This document shows, piece by piece, positions 19,038 through 28,361 of a stretch of DNA of 64,000 nucleotides. The DNA is taken from positions 372,001-436,000 of the forward strand of contig NZ_JAPIVP010000001.1 of the NCBI RefSeq assembly GCF_026239555.1. Direction: 5' to 3'. The stretch's first letter is position 1. Each line of letters starts with the position of its first letter. Source of the DNA: Pedobacter sp. PF22-3. Lineage in GTDB: Bacteria > Bacteroidota > Bacteroidia > Sphingobacteriales > Sphingobacteriaceae. The position numbers and the translations under genes were made by a program. The notes below the pieces were generated by a model, which ran no database searches, was not told where the DNA came from, and saw nothing but the letters and a program-made list of their open reading frames with translations.

Positions 19038-20468
19038 TTAAAAAGCATCAAACCAGAGTTTGGTGGTTAATAAATCTGCGCCCTGACCGCTTACTGCATT
19101 TTTATAATTCTGCCCGTTTAATGATTGCTCGGTTCCGGGATAAATAAATCGTACAGGAATTTTACCGTTCAATACCGTATTTACCGAAGCCGTTAACTGC
19201 GGATAATCTAACCTTCTCTGCTCTGCCCAGGCTTCTAAGCCCTGCCCAAATAAGGCGATCCATTTTTGCTCACCAATTGATTTTTTATAATTGGCGGCAT
19301 TATAAATTACTCCAGATTGTTTGATATAATCTTCAACAACAGTCCCACTAATATTATATTGTAAAAAAGATGCCCTGATGGCCTGCTTATACAAATCTTC
19401 AGCATCTTCGGCAGTAAAACCTCTCGCTGCTGCCTCTGCCCTATCAAAAAGTAACTCTGCATAGCTAAAAATTACAGCCGGTGCCTTGGCATCTAAAAAG
19501 TAAGCGCCTGGTTTAGAAGAATTTGCCAAACCTATCGCGCTGGCTTCAGAGTTTGTTGAACCATTGGGTATACCTACATAACCTTGTGGCTGGTTTTCGG
19601 TTTTACTGGCATACACAGGCAACCGCGGATCACTTAAAGATGTAAGTTTATCAACAATGGTTTTACTGATCCGATAATCATTTCTGGTTTCAAATGATGC
19701 CGCTACCGGGTTTTGCTGAGGGGATACATCATATTTTAGAACAGCATTTTCTGAATTACTGCTGATATAAGCACCACCTTCTGCCTGTATTTCATCAATT
19801 ATCTGTTTAGCCTTGGCCGGATCTTTATCTGCAATGCGTAGGGCAATCCGAAGACGTAGCGCATTGGCGAACTTTTTCCATGAGGCAATATTATTGCTAT
19901 AAATTACGTCGCCAGCAATAGCTTTTCCTGCAGGATCTAAAGCGGCCTGTGCTACTCTCAAATCGCTTAAAATACCGTAGTAAACATCCTTTTGCTTATC
20001 GTAAACCGGGGTAACAAACTGTTTTATCTTCCCTGCCTGCGAATACGGAATATCGCCATAAGCATCTGTAAGCAGTAAAAATGTCCATGATCTTAGTACG
20101 AGTGCAACACCTTTATAGTTTGCATTGCCCTGTGCATCGCCCAGTTCGATGATTTTATTAAAACCAGCAATACTCTGTGCATAGCCTGTTGACCATAATG
20201 CCGTAAAACTGCTGTTCGAATAAATAAACCGGTCTTCTTCTGTGTATTGCACTTTTGCCCATTGCTGCACAAATAGCAAGCTTGAGTTCATGTTATTGGT
20301 TACGCCCCAATAAGTATCTGCTGTAGCCTTGGTTGTTCCGGTAAGTAAATAATCGGCCTGTGCAATTTCTGGTGCGTTGGGGTTGATATTCACCTCATCC
20401 AACTCTTTTTTGCATGATGAAAATGCAATTGCTAAAATAGCCAGTATATATAGTTTTTTATTTTTCAT
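19038..20468 (-). CDS. SusD/RagB-family outer-membrane lipoprotein
   Basis: A 476-residue surface lipoprotein with lipobox AIAFSSC (Cys19) and a TPR-rich SusD fold of the SusD-like_2 (PF12771) style, recognised from NINPNAPEIAQADYLLTG and the C-terminal arrangement around EQKWIALFGQGLEAWAEQRR. SusD proteins cap a SusC barrel and bind the nutrient. It follows the SusC gene by 11 bp, and that transcript begins with a SAM-I riboswitch, so its substrate is probably linked to sulfur or methionine rather than a glycan. This last point is inference. Confidence 0.92.
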   Translation of the reverse strand: MKNKKLYILAILAIAFSSCKKELDEVNINPNAPEIAQADYLLTGTTKATADTYWGVTNNMNSSLLFVQQWAKVQYTEEDRFIYSNSSFTALWSTGYAQSIAGFNKIIELGDAQGNANYKGVALVLRSWTFLLLTDAYGDIPYSQAGKIKQFVTPVYDKQKDVYYGILSDLRVAQAALDPAGKAIAGDVIYSNNIASWKKFANALRLRIALRIADKDPAKAKQIIDEIQAEGGAYISSNSENAVLKYDVSPQQNPVAASFETRNDYRISKTIVDKLTSLSDPRLPVYASKTENQPQGYVGIPNGSTNSEASAIGLANSSKPGAYFLDAKAPAVIFSYAELLFDRAEAAARGFTAEDAEDLYKQAIRASFLQYNISGTVVEDYIKQSGVIYNAANYKKSIGEQKWIALFGQGLEAWAEQRRLDYPQLTASVNTVLNGKIPVRFIYPGTEQSLNGQNYKNAVSGQGADLLTTKLWFDAF

Positions 20469-20479
20469 GATGGAAATAT

Positions 20480-23400
20480 TTAAAATTTAACATTCAGGTT
20501 GATACCATAACTGCGGGTGCTGGGATTAGATAAACTTTCTAAACCTTGACCATTACCGGTATTAAAAGCCACTTCTGGATCGATATCAACCGTGTTGCGG
20601 TGAATAATCCACAGGTTACGGCCAACAAGTGATACCGAAACACCTTGTAAACTTAACGGACGAAGCCATTTGGCAGGTAAATTATAGCTTAATTTCACCT
20701 CACGGAGTTTCACATAAGAAGCATCGAAGATATTTGCTTCATCAATATTTCTAAAGGTTTTGTAATACTGCTGAGCAGGCAATATCTTCTCGTTACGTTT
20801 TCCATCAGCCGTTACGCCATCAAAAATAATCCCATCATCATACACGGTAACGCCCGTAGGAGCAGTTCCATTTACACGAACTGTTCCATTGGCTTTATCA
20901 TTACCCGGATAATAATAAGAAATACCCCCATATTCAGCTGCCCTTCCCGGAAGTGTGGAAGCTAAAACGCCGGTATAAGTTCCTGTGGCGTAAGTTCCAT
21001 TGTAAATAGAACCACCAAAACTGGCATCAACCAATACACCTAAACTGATGCCTTTATAGCTAAAAGTATTGTAAACTCCGCCAATCCAATCTGGTGTATA
21101 TTTTCCCAACACCTGTTTGGTAGGATTTGTAGCCGGGGCGTCTGTAGCGTTAACAATGATGTTGCCGTTACCGTCCCTTAAAAAAGCTGTCCCAAACAAT
21201 GATCCGTAAGGCTGACCTACCGTTGCAATCACCTGTGCCGAGTTGGTGGCCACCACGTAATTGGTCAGCAATTTTTCAGCATCCAGTTCAATTACACGAC
21301 TCCTGTTTGCTGCAAAATTGAAGTCTACGTCCCAGGTGAAGGCTTTTTTAACCGGAGTGATGCCCAATTGTGCTTCAATCCCTTTGTTGTTTATTTTTCC
21401 GGCATTCAGTAATTTCGAACTAAAACCTGTACTCTGACTCACATCGGCTGCTAAAATCTGGTTGTAACTGTTGGTATTATAAGCGCTTAAATCGAACCGT
21501 AATCTTTTATTAAAGAAAACCGCTTCAAGCCCAAGTTCTGTAGAAGTAGTTGTTTCCGGCTTTAAATTCGGATTCAGATCGATAGAACCTGTTGTAAGCT
21601 GAGGGTTACCATAAAACGGCGCGCTAAACACATAAGTATTGATTAAGCGGTAAGGATCTGCATCTTTACCCACTTTAGACCAACCACCACGTATTTTTAA
21701 ATAGTTAAGGGCTTCGCTTTTAATATCAAAAGCTTCTGTGGCTACAAAACTTCCGTTAAATGACGGATAAAAGTAAGACCTGTTCTGCGCTGGCAAAGTA
21801 GACGACCAATCGTTACGTGCCGTAATGTTGGCAAAAAGGTAATTTCTGAAACCGATCTGACCAGATGCATAAAGACTATATGATTTTAAACGCGATAAAT
21901 TATTGGATGAAACCAGGGGATCGCGAGAGTTTTTAAGGTTGTAAAGTCCTGCTATGGCCAGTTTAGGTGCGCTTTGGTCGTTTTGTTCGATATATTGCCT
22001 GCGGATATTACCGCCACCCAATAACTCTAAAGTAAAATCTTCATTTAACTGTTTGTTAAAGTTTAAGGTTGCATCGGTATTATTTTCATTTACGGTGAAG
22101 GCACTTTCGGTGTATGAACCAAAAGGCGTTCCGTTGGTACCGTAAGCGATTCTGACTTTACGCCTATCGTTGTAATAATCCGTTCCTGATCTGAAATTGA
22201 AATCAAGTCCGTCAATAATTTTATAATTAAGCGCTAAACTTCCAATAATCCGGCTACGGTTTTGCGACACGGTATTTTCGTAAGCTACCCAATATGGATT
22301 GCTATAATAGCTATTGTTCCAGTTAAACGTTTTTCCATTTTCATCCAAATAGTTTTTCAGTTGGTTAATATCCACCTGACGGCCAAACCAGGTAAATTGT
22401 AACATCGTACTGGTTGATCTTGAACCACCTGTACCAGGCAAATTATCAGAACTGAGTTTGCTATAATTCGCATTAGCCGTTAAAGTCAGTTTTGGTGTTA
22501 TTTTTAGAGAAGTATTTAATACAAAGGAGTTTTTTCCCTGTCCGGAGTTAGGCACAATGCCTACTTGTTTTAAGTTATTGTAAGAGATGCGGTAATCGTA
22601 TTTTTCGCCTGCATCGGCTACAGAAATACCATTATTTAATGAATATCCTGTTTGAAAGAAATCGCGTACATTATCCGGATGGGCTACAAATGGAACTGCA
22701 ATTCCTTTAGAAAAAAACTGAGGAATTAATCTGCCGTCCAGTTTTGGTCCCCAGCTTTCATCTACCCCATCATTAAGGCCTTTACCTGCACCGTCTACAT
22801 AACTGAATTTACCTTCTGATCCCTGACCAAACGCATTTTGATAAACTGGCAGGGTAAGCAAAGTTTCCAAGACTGCATTGGAGTTAACCTCAATGCCCAA
22901 TCCTTTTTTCGATTTACCTGTTTTAGTTTTAATGAGGATGACTCCTGCTGCAGCCCTCGAGCCGTATAAAGCCGCTGCGTTTGGTCCTTTTAATACACTA
23001 ATTGATTCTATATCCTCTGGATTGATATCTGAAATAGCATTTGCATAATCTCTCGCCCCTGCAGAATTTAACTGCGAGTTATCTACCGGAATCCCATCAA
23101 CTACAAATAAAGGCTGGTTATTTCCGGCGATAGACGTTTCTCCTCTAATCACCACACGGGATGAACCCATGCTACCCTGACTATTGGTTACCCTAACTCC
23201 AGCTATTTTTCCAGCCAGCGCATTTACGAGGTTAGATTCTTTCGCTTCAGCCAAATCCTGCCCCTTTATTTCCTGAACCGCATAACCAAGCGATTTTTTC
23301 TGCCTCGAAATTCCCAGGGCCGTTACCACTACCTCATCCAGCGCATTATCGCTCGATTGAAGAATGACCGAAATCGGGCCAGCGTTTTTATTTATCGGTA

Positions 23401-23647
23401 TTTCCTGACTTTTGAAGCCAATGTATGAAAACACTAATGTGCTTTTTTCGGGGGTATTTATTGAAAAAGCACCCTTAGCGTCAGAAATGGTGGTTTGTTT
23501 GGTTTCTTTTATAAATATAGAAACACCTGGTAATGTTTCTCCATCTGCTGATTTTACCGTTCCGGTAATGGTTACATTTTGAGCAAATCCCTCCTGCACA
23601 ATAAAGAGCAGTATGATGAGTGCTATTGATTTAAAAAGTTTGATCAT
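20480..23647 (-). CDS. SusC/RagA-family TonB-linked outer-membrane transporter
   Basis: A 1055-residue SusC-type TonB-dependent transporter. Order: signal peptide (1-22), CarboxypepD_reg-like beta-sandwich (about 25-105) with FSYIGFKSQEI, plug domain with the SusC signature LKGPNAAALYGSRAAAGVI (near 218-236), then a 22-strand barrel ending in a C-terminal aromatic (NLNVKF). No N-terminal STN domain is present, so it does not signal to a FecR/sigma pair. It is the first gene after the riboswitch leader and is followed by its SusD partner. It moves a ligand across the outer membrane using TonB energy. Confidence 0.95.
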   Translation of the reverse strand: MIKLFKSIALIILLFIVQEGFAQNVTITGTVKSADGETLPGVSIFIKETKQTTISDAKGAFSINTPEKSTLVFSYIGFKSQEIPINKNAGPISVILQSSDNALDEVVVTALGISRQKKSLGYAVQEIKGQDLAEAKESNLVNALAGKIAGVRVTNSQGSMGSSRVVIRGETSIAGNNQPLFVVDGIPVDNSQLNSAGARDYANAISDINPEDIESISVLKGPNAAALYGSRAAAGVILIKTKTGKSKKGLGIEVNSNAVLETLLTLPVYQNAFGQGSEGKFSYVDGAGKGLNDGVDESWGPKLDGRLIPQFFSKGIAVPFVAHPDNVRDFFQTGYSLNNGISVADAGEKYDYRISYNNLKQVGIVPNSGQGKNSFVLNTSLKITPKLTLTANANYSKLSSDNLPGTGGSRSTSTMLQFTWFGRQVDINQLKNYLDENGKTFNWNNSYYSNPYWVAYENTVSQNRSRIIGSLALNYKIIDGLDFNFRSGTDYYNDRRKVRIAYGTNGTPFGSYTESAFTVNENNTDATLNFNKQLNEDFTLELLGGGNIRRQYIEQNDQSAPKLAIAGLYNLKNSRDPLVSSNNLSRLKSYSLYASGQIGFRNYLFANITARNDWSSTLPAQNRSYFYPSFNGSFVATEAFDIKSEALNYLKIRGGWSKVGKDADPYRLINTYVFSAPFYGNPQLTTGSIDLNPNLKPETTTSTELGLEAVFFNKRLRFDLSAYNTNSYNQILAADVSQSTGFSSKLLNAGKINNKGIEAQLGITPVKKAFTWDVDFNFAANRSRVIELDAEKLLTNYVVATNSAQVIATVGQPYGSLFGTAFLRDGNGNIIVNATDAPATNPTKQVLGKYTPDWIGGVYNTFSYKGISLGVLVDASFGGSIYNGTYATGTYTGVLASTLPGRAAEYGGISYYYPGNDKANGTVRVNGTAPTGVTVYDDGIIFDGVTADGKRNEKILPAQQYYKTFRNIDEANIFDASYVKLREVKLSYNLPAKWLRPLSLQGVSVSLVGRNLWIIHRNTVDIDPEVAFNTGNGQGLESLSNPSTRSYGINLNVKF

Positions 23648-23902
23648 GTGTATGTTTTAATAATGAGTTAAAAGATAAAATTTGGGCAAAACGATTCCTA
23701 ACGGTTAAAAACCGTGTTTTATTAAAAAACAAAATGGAATGGTTAGATCAAAAACGCCTGTTAAAATAAAACAATCCTAACAGGACTGGCGCATTCGGAA
23801 GGATGTGCAAAGGTTTAGATAAAGTGATTTTAGCTCGTCTGTTTTCTTCATTTGAATGATTTTTTTTAATGCATAATTTAATTTCAAGAAAGCAGCCAGG
23901 GC

Positions 23903-23935
23903 AAAAAAAAACACCCCTTAAAATCAGAAGTGCTC
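23903..23935 (-). terminator. Terminator-like hairpin in the SusC leader
   Basis: On the minus strand AGCACTTC pairs (with G-U pairs) with GGGGTGTT over an ATTTTAA-type loop and is followed by nine T. It lies 33 bp downstream of the riboswitch aptamer and over 250 bp upstream of the SusC start, as expected for a transcription-attenuating expression platform. The stem is weak. Confidence 0.5.
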
Positions 23936-23967
23936 CATATATTTTAGATAAGGATAACAAACAACTG

Positions 23968-24072
23968 ACTTAACTACCCCAGATTCATCTGGGATGGAAT
24001 TAGCACCATTTCTAAAAATTAGTTGGTTGCTAAGGCTTCACAGGGCCATTCCCTCCGCCTTTCTTGATAAGT
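23968..24072 (-). promoter_or_regulatory. SAM-I (S-box) riboswitch
   Basis: The minus strand carries the S-box core: ACTTATCAAGA, GGCGGAGGGAATGGCCC, TGAAGCC, TTAGCAACC, GGTGCTAATTCC, a CCCAGATGAATCTGGG hairpin (P4) and closing TTAAGT pairing with ACTTA (P1). S-box RNAs bind S-adenosylmethionine and turn off the downstream gene. It is oriented to the SusC/SusD genes (start 23647), not to the plus-strand gene at 24211. Confidence 0.9.
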
Positions 24073-24170
24073 ATTTTAAAATAACTGGGGCAAAGGTATA
24101 ACTAATTCCATTTATCCTATAGTTTTTATAGATTTTTATTGAAATATTTTTTCTTTGGTCATTCTGTCCG

Positions 24171-24178
24171 TATATTTG
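24171..24178 (+). promoter_or_regulatory. Bacteroidota -7 box TATATTTG
   Basis: A perfect TAnnTTTG match 33 bp upstream of the ATG at 24211. I cannot identify a well-spaced -33 TTTG partner. Confidence 0.4.
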
Positions 24179-24210
24179 TCGACTAAATTAGTAGATTAAA
24201 ACACACCCCA

Positions 24211-25473
24211 ATGAAATTAAATTCCCTTTTAACTGCCTTATTGGCCATATCAACATCTTTAAGTTATGCACAAAACAGCACCATAGCTAATCAATTGGTA
24301 GCACATAAGCCTCTAAAAGCAAAGGCTTTTGTTGCGTTGGGCAACTGGCGTGGTGTGGCTAAAGTAAGAGAGGGACTCGAAATTCCTTTCAATTTCGAAA
24401 TCAATGAAAAAAGCGGTCAACAGAAATTGTATTTCCGTAATGCCGAAGAAAGTTTCGAAGGCGGTATAGTCAAACAAACGGCTGATTCACTTTTTGTTAA
24501 ACTGGATCAGTTTGATAATGAATTTGCATTTGCTATAAACGGCGATCAATTAACAGGAACTTTAAGAAAGCAGGACAAAACCGGCAAACCTTTTATAATT
24601 GTTGCCGCGCATGAAAACTATCGTTTTAAAACAAACAAACCTGCCTCCGCAGACTATTCTGGAAGTTATGATGTGATTTTTACATCGCCGAACGGCAAAC
24701 AAGAAAAAACAGTAGGTTTATTTAAACAAACCGGAAACAAACTTACAGGAACTTTTCTGCGTGTAACCGGCGATTCTCGCTATCTGGAAGGTGTTGTAGA
24801 GGGGAATGAATTTCAGCTTTCGAGTTTTATCGGCTCCTCTCCTGCTTATTATAAAGGAACTTTCCAATCAGATGGCACTTTAAAAGGTGAAGTTTTAAGC
24901 GCGAGAGGAAGTCAGCCTTTTACCGGAAACAAAAATAAAGATGCGGCCCTGCCTGATCCTTATCAACTCACCTACTTGAAAAAAGGATATAAAACACTTG
25001 ATTTCAGTTTCCCTGATATAAATGGCAAAAAGCTTTCCTTAAAAGATGAAAAGTATAAGAATAAGGTAGTGATTTTAACTATTACCGGAAGCTGGTGCCC
25101 TAATTGTGTTGACGAAGCTACTTTTATAGCGCCATGGTATAAAAAGAACAAAAACCGCGGTGTAGAAATTATTGCTTTACATTACGAACGTTCAACTGAG
25201 CCCGAATATGCGAAAAAAGTAATGACCCGTTTCCGTGATCGTTTTGGTATAACATACGATCAGGTGTTGGCAGGTACAGCAGACAAACAGGCGGTATCTG
25301 AATCATTGCCTGCACTTGATTCTTTTTTATCATTTCCTACCACGATAATAATCGATAAACAGGGAAATGTTGCCCAGATTCATACCGGTTTTAACGGCCC
25401 TGCCACTGGTAAATTTTACGATGAATTTGTAAAAGAATTTAATACAGAGATTGATTCGCTATTGAAGAAATAA
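24211..25473 (+). CDS. Secreted thioredoxin-fold (TlpA/ResA-like) protein
   Basis: A 420-residue exported protein. Signal peptide is 1-20 (ending SLSYAQ). The middle (about 30-245) is beta-rich with no clear family. The C-terminal domain (about 260-415) is a redoxin/TlpA fold with active site WCPNC (C296, C299) and cis-proline region in SFPTTII. It probably reduces or isomerises disulfides of periplasmic or outer-membrane proteins. It is transcribed away from the riboswitch-controlled SusC. Confidence 0.85.
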   Translation: MKLNSLLTALLAISTSLSYAQNSTIANQLVAHKPLKAKAFVALGNWRGVAKVREGLEIPFNFEINEKSGQQKLYFRNAEESFEGGIVKQTADSLFVKLDQFDNEFAFAINGDQLTGTLRKQDKTGKPFIIVAAHENYRFKTNKPASADYSGSYDVIFTSPNGKQEKTVGLFKQTGNKLTGTFLRVTGDSRYLEGVVEGNEFQLSSFIGSSPAYYKGTFQSDGTLKGEVLSARGSQPFTGNKNKDAALPDPYQLTYLKKGYKTLDFSFPDINGKKLSLKDEKYKNKVVILTITGSWCPNCVDEATFIAPWYKKNKNRGVEIIALHYERSTEPEYAKKVMTRFRDRFGITYDQVLAGTADKQAVSESLPALDSFLSFPTTIIIDKQGNVAQIHTGFNGPATGKFYDEFVKEFNTEIDSLLKK

Positions 25474-25484
25474 GCATGGTAAAC

Positions 25485-25567
25485 CATCCCTTAGCTGTCA
25501 TTCTGAACGCAGTAAAGAATCTTTTTATACAAAACGTAAACATTGGTTGGTGAGCTACCGACCAATA
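25485..25567. repeat. Flanking repeat with hairpin, copy 1
   Basis: CTGTCATTCTGAACGCAGTA followed by an imperfect hairpin (ATTGGTTGGTGAG...ACCGACCAAT, 25542-25566). A near copy is at 26391-26473, on the other side of the tandem block. This is the dispersed TCATTCTGAACGCAG element of Bacteroidota. Confidence 0.7.
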
Positions 25568-25613
25568 GAAAAAATAGTGGTTTTCATTTTGTACTTAGCA
25601 CTAACCTTATGTT

Positions 25614-26336
25614 TAGCCCCGGGCGAAGCGGCATCCCTGAAGCGCAGCGTAAAGATATAGCGGAGAACGGAACCTCCTTTAATCATTGCTGATGACACTG
25701 CGCTCCAAAAAAAGTAAAATTTTTCTTTTTTGGAAAGGTGGTGCAATGCGCTTCGGTTCCGGAAGCCCTTCTTTCCGCTATTATCTTTTTGCGAGTTTTG
25801 GCAGGCACATTTTGGTTTGTGCGCCAAAAAGGATAGCCGCTGCAATAAGGTTTATTTGATGAAGGTCTGTACAAGCAACAAAATAACGTTTTGCACTTTG
25901 CTCTTGGCAGTAACAGTGCATTTAGCCCCGGGCGAAGCAGCATCCCTGAAGCGCAGCGTAAGGATATAGCGGAGAACGGGAACCTCCTTTAATCATTGCT
26001 GATGACACTGCGCTCCAAAAAAGTAAAATTTTTCTTTTTTGGAAAGGTAGTGCAGTACGCTTCGGTTCCGGCAGCCCTTCTTTCCGCTATTATCTTTTTG
26101 TGAAGGCTCAGTGGGAACATTTTGTTTCTGCGGCAAAAAGGATAGCCGCTGCAATAAGGTTTATTTGAGGAAGGCCTGTTCAAGGAAAAAATAGCGTTTT
26201 GCACTTTGCTCTTGGCAGTAACAGTGCATTTAGCCCCGGGCGAAGCGGCATCCCTGAAGCGCAGCGTAAGGATATAGCGGAGAACGGTAACCTCCTTTAA
26301 TCATTGCTGATGACACTGCGCTCCAAAAAAAAGTAT
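25614..26336. repeat. Three tandem copies of a ~308-bp unit
   Basis: The 105-bp segment beginning TAGCCCCGGGCGAAGC and ending CACTGCGCTCCAAAAAA starts at 25614, 25923 and 26231. The intervening ~200 bp (with CTTCGGTTCCGG and AAGGATAGCCGCTGCAATAA) is also repeated twice, so the arrangement is A-B-A-B-A. Copies differ by point changes. Frames on both strands read through the block but are repeat-derived and lack any domain. Not a CRISPR: units are long and spacers are conserved. Confidence 0.85.
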
Positions 26337-26358
26337 CATTATTTCATTTCATTTAAAC

Positions 26359-26383
26359 ATTGGTTGGTGAGAGGCCAACCAAT
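26359..26383. repeat. Hairpin element, copy 2
   Basis: ATTGGTTGGTGAG-AGG-CCAACCAAT hairpin; same stem family as at 25542 and 26448, here without the TCATTCTGAACG arm. Confidence 0.55.
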
Positions 26384-26390
26384 AGATATC

Positions 26391-26473
26391 CATCCCCTAA
26401 CTGTCATTCTGAACGCAGTGAAGAATCTTTAACGTAAAACAATAAATATTGATCGGTGAGGCACCGACCAATA
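26391..26473. repeat. Flanking repeat with hairpin, copy 3
   Basis: CTGTCATTCTGAACGCAGTG then hairpin ATTGATCGGTGAGGCACCGA (26448 onward). It matches the element at 25485-25567 in order and spacing. Confidence 0.7.
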
Positions 26474-26489
26474 AAAAAATTTAAATAAA

Positions 26490-26516
26490 GATCCTTCGAC
26501 AGGCTCAGGATGACAG
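26490..26516. repeat. GATCCTTCGACAGGCTCAGGATGAC element
   Basis: GATCCTTCGACAGG and CTCAGGATGACAG are the reverse-complement form of the TCATCCTGAGC...GTCGAAGGATC dispersed repeat. It lies 23 bp after the protease stop. Confidence 0.5.
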
Positions 26517-26538
26517 CTTTCGGTTAACTCAATATTGG

Positions 26539-28215
26539 CTATTTCACATGCTTTGAAACAAAATCAATAATCGTTTTCTTTGGAACCACAACGGTAGTAG
26601 TCCGGCTGAATCTAGCGATATTAATCCCGTAAAAACGACCTTCCCAATCAAAAACAGGCGATCCGCAATCGTTAGCTTTAATGGCGGCATCATGTGTAAA
26701 AACAGCATTTAAACCATCCCTTCGCTCAGATTTTCCACCCTGAAATTTATCAGCCGGATGATTAGAGACCGATTGTCCCCTACTATCCAACTTCAAAGTT
26801 TTGTTCATCTTACCAGATGCATTTATCCATTCAAAAGTAACCTCGTCATCTGCCCAATATTTCAATATTTCGGGCGCAAATTCACTTGCTTTTTTGATGG
26901 CTTTCCCATTGATGCTGATCAACTCATCGCCAACTTTTATCCCTGCTTTTTCTGCCGGGCTGCCTTCTTTAATTAACGAAAATTGAACTGGATTAGAATT
27001 GTATACCACCATGGCTCCTAAAAAAGGTTGACTATTTATTTTTGGTAAATTAAATAGTGAGCTGCCTAAAACACTGCTTATCACTTTGCCAGCAGGGTTT
27101 ATGCTATGCAGCAGTTTACCCACCTCTATTTTAACGGTGTCGGTTTCAGCAGAATTTAAATCAATCCCGCCGGTTATATACTTTTCAAGCGAAAATAAAA
27201 CCAGGTCGTTCTCCTGATCGCTTCTAATGAACTTGATCGGTACTGTAACTCCATTAATATCACATTGTACCCTTTCGCCAACCATGGTATTTTTGCTTAG
27301 TAAAAACTGTCTTTTAACACCACTAGATGTTTTAACGTTTAATAAACAGGCACCAATTTTTTGCTGTTGTCCTTTTATTATACTTTTAATAGTGAAAGAA
27401 CTATTTTTGACTATTGGAACGCCAAAATCAGGATGTAAGGCCTTTTGTCTGCTTTCTTTCTGCAAGAGCAACGACAAGGGATCGGCTTTCACACTATCTG
27501 TTTTTTCGGGGAAAGCCGTGTAAAGTCTTTCACTGTTCAAGGCTGTCCAATAGCGGCGATAAAGATCAACAGGAATTTCAAAATTCATCTCATCTGAAAC
27601 ATCAATAGCGCTGTGTAATCCAATCACACGGCCCCGATAGTCAAATAAAGGTCCACCAGAGTCACCAGGTTCCATTTTACAGGTTGAACGGATAAATCCG
27701 TATTCATTTTTCACTTCAGCAATACTGCCTAACCTTAAAGTTGGGAGGGTTTGGTTCAGGCTTTCGGGATAAGAAATACTGATGCAAGGTTCATCTTTTA
27801 GCAAACTGGCAGAATAGCCCATCTCTGCAAATGGATAGCTGCCCTTATCGGTAATTTTCATCATACCAACATCGGGAATACCCGGGGTTTCTTTATTTTC
27901 TATTTTCCCTAGCGCCACAGCAATACATTCGCGTCCGTCTGGAAAAAAAACCTTATAATTTTTTCCAGGTAAAATGGTATGTGCAGCCGTTAAAATATAA
28001 CCATCAGCACTTACTACCACACCGCTAAACTGCGCACTTGTTCTCTGTTTCTGCTGTACATCGAAACCCCACATCCGTACACTGGCAGGGTAAGCTTTTA
28101 TAACCGCCTGGCTAATGGTATATTGAAATTTTGCAATCTGCCTTTTCTGCGCAGTAGCATTTAGGCCAAACAGCAACACAAGGGTTGCTGTTATAGCCTT
28201 TATATAGTTATTCAT
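26539..28215 (-). CDS. Exported trypsin-like protease with PDZ and degenerate second protease domain
   Basis: A 558-residue exported protein (signal 1-22). Domain 1 (about 30-230) is a complete S1C/HtrA-like protease with triad H79 (TAAHT), D115 (PDVGMM) and S186 (EPGDSGGPL). A second trypsin-like fold (about 265-395 resuming at 480-558) keeps Asp (D337, ENDLVLF) and Ser (S519, NDCGSPVFD) but the histidine position is not TAAH (the equivalent stretch is LLSKNTMV). A PDZ domain (about 395-475, with GSPAEKAGIKVGDELISING) is inserted within the second domain. It probably digests periplasmic or surface protein for the SusCD locus next to it. It lies at the end of the block of uptake genes, 146 bp after TlpA. 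Confidence 0.83.
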   Translation of the reverse strand: MNNYIKAITATLVLLFGLNATAQKRQIAKFQYTISQAVIKAYPASVRMWGFDVQQKQRTSAQFSGVVVSADGYILTAAHTILPGKNYKVFFPDGRECIAVALGKIENKETPGIPDVGMMKITDKGSYPFAEMGYSASLLKDEPCISISYPESLNQTLPTLRLGSIAEVKNEYGFIRSTCKMEPGDSGGPLFDYRGRVIGLHSAIDVSDEMNFEIPVDLYRRYWTALNSERLYTAFPEKTDSVKADPLSLLLQKESRQKALHPDFGVPIVKNSSFTIKSIIKGQQQKIGACLLNVKTSSGVKRQFLLSKNTMVGERVQCDINGVTVPIKFIRSDQENDLVLFSLEKYITGGIDLNSAETDTVKIEVGKLLHSINPAGKVISSVLGSSLFNLPKINSQPFLGAMVVYNSNPVQFSLIKEGSPAEKAGIKVGDELISINGKAIKKASEFAPEILKYWADDEVTFEWINASGKMNKTLKLDSRGQSVSNHPADKFQGGKSERRDGLNAVFTHDAAIKANDCGSPVFDWEGRFYGINIARFSRTTTVVVPKKTIIDFVSKHVK

Positions 28216-28361
28216 TATTTTTATGATTTTTTGGGCGGAAGCATAACTGGCGTCGCCCTCCAGAGTTTCATCAAGCTTTTCTATAACATTTTACTTGAGC
28301 GAAATCGACACCAGACAAGCAATTAGCATCTTTTTATCATCCCAATCAATTTAGCCAATAA

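Noticed and set aside
25555..26204. Frames in both strands of the tandem array
   Set aside because: The same sequence is read in different frames in each copy and contains no domain; repeat-derived.
25614..26336. CRISPR array
   Set aside because: The units are about 308 bp and the 'spacers' are conserved, not unique; no cas genes nearby.
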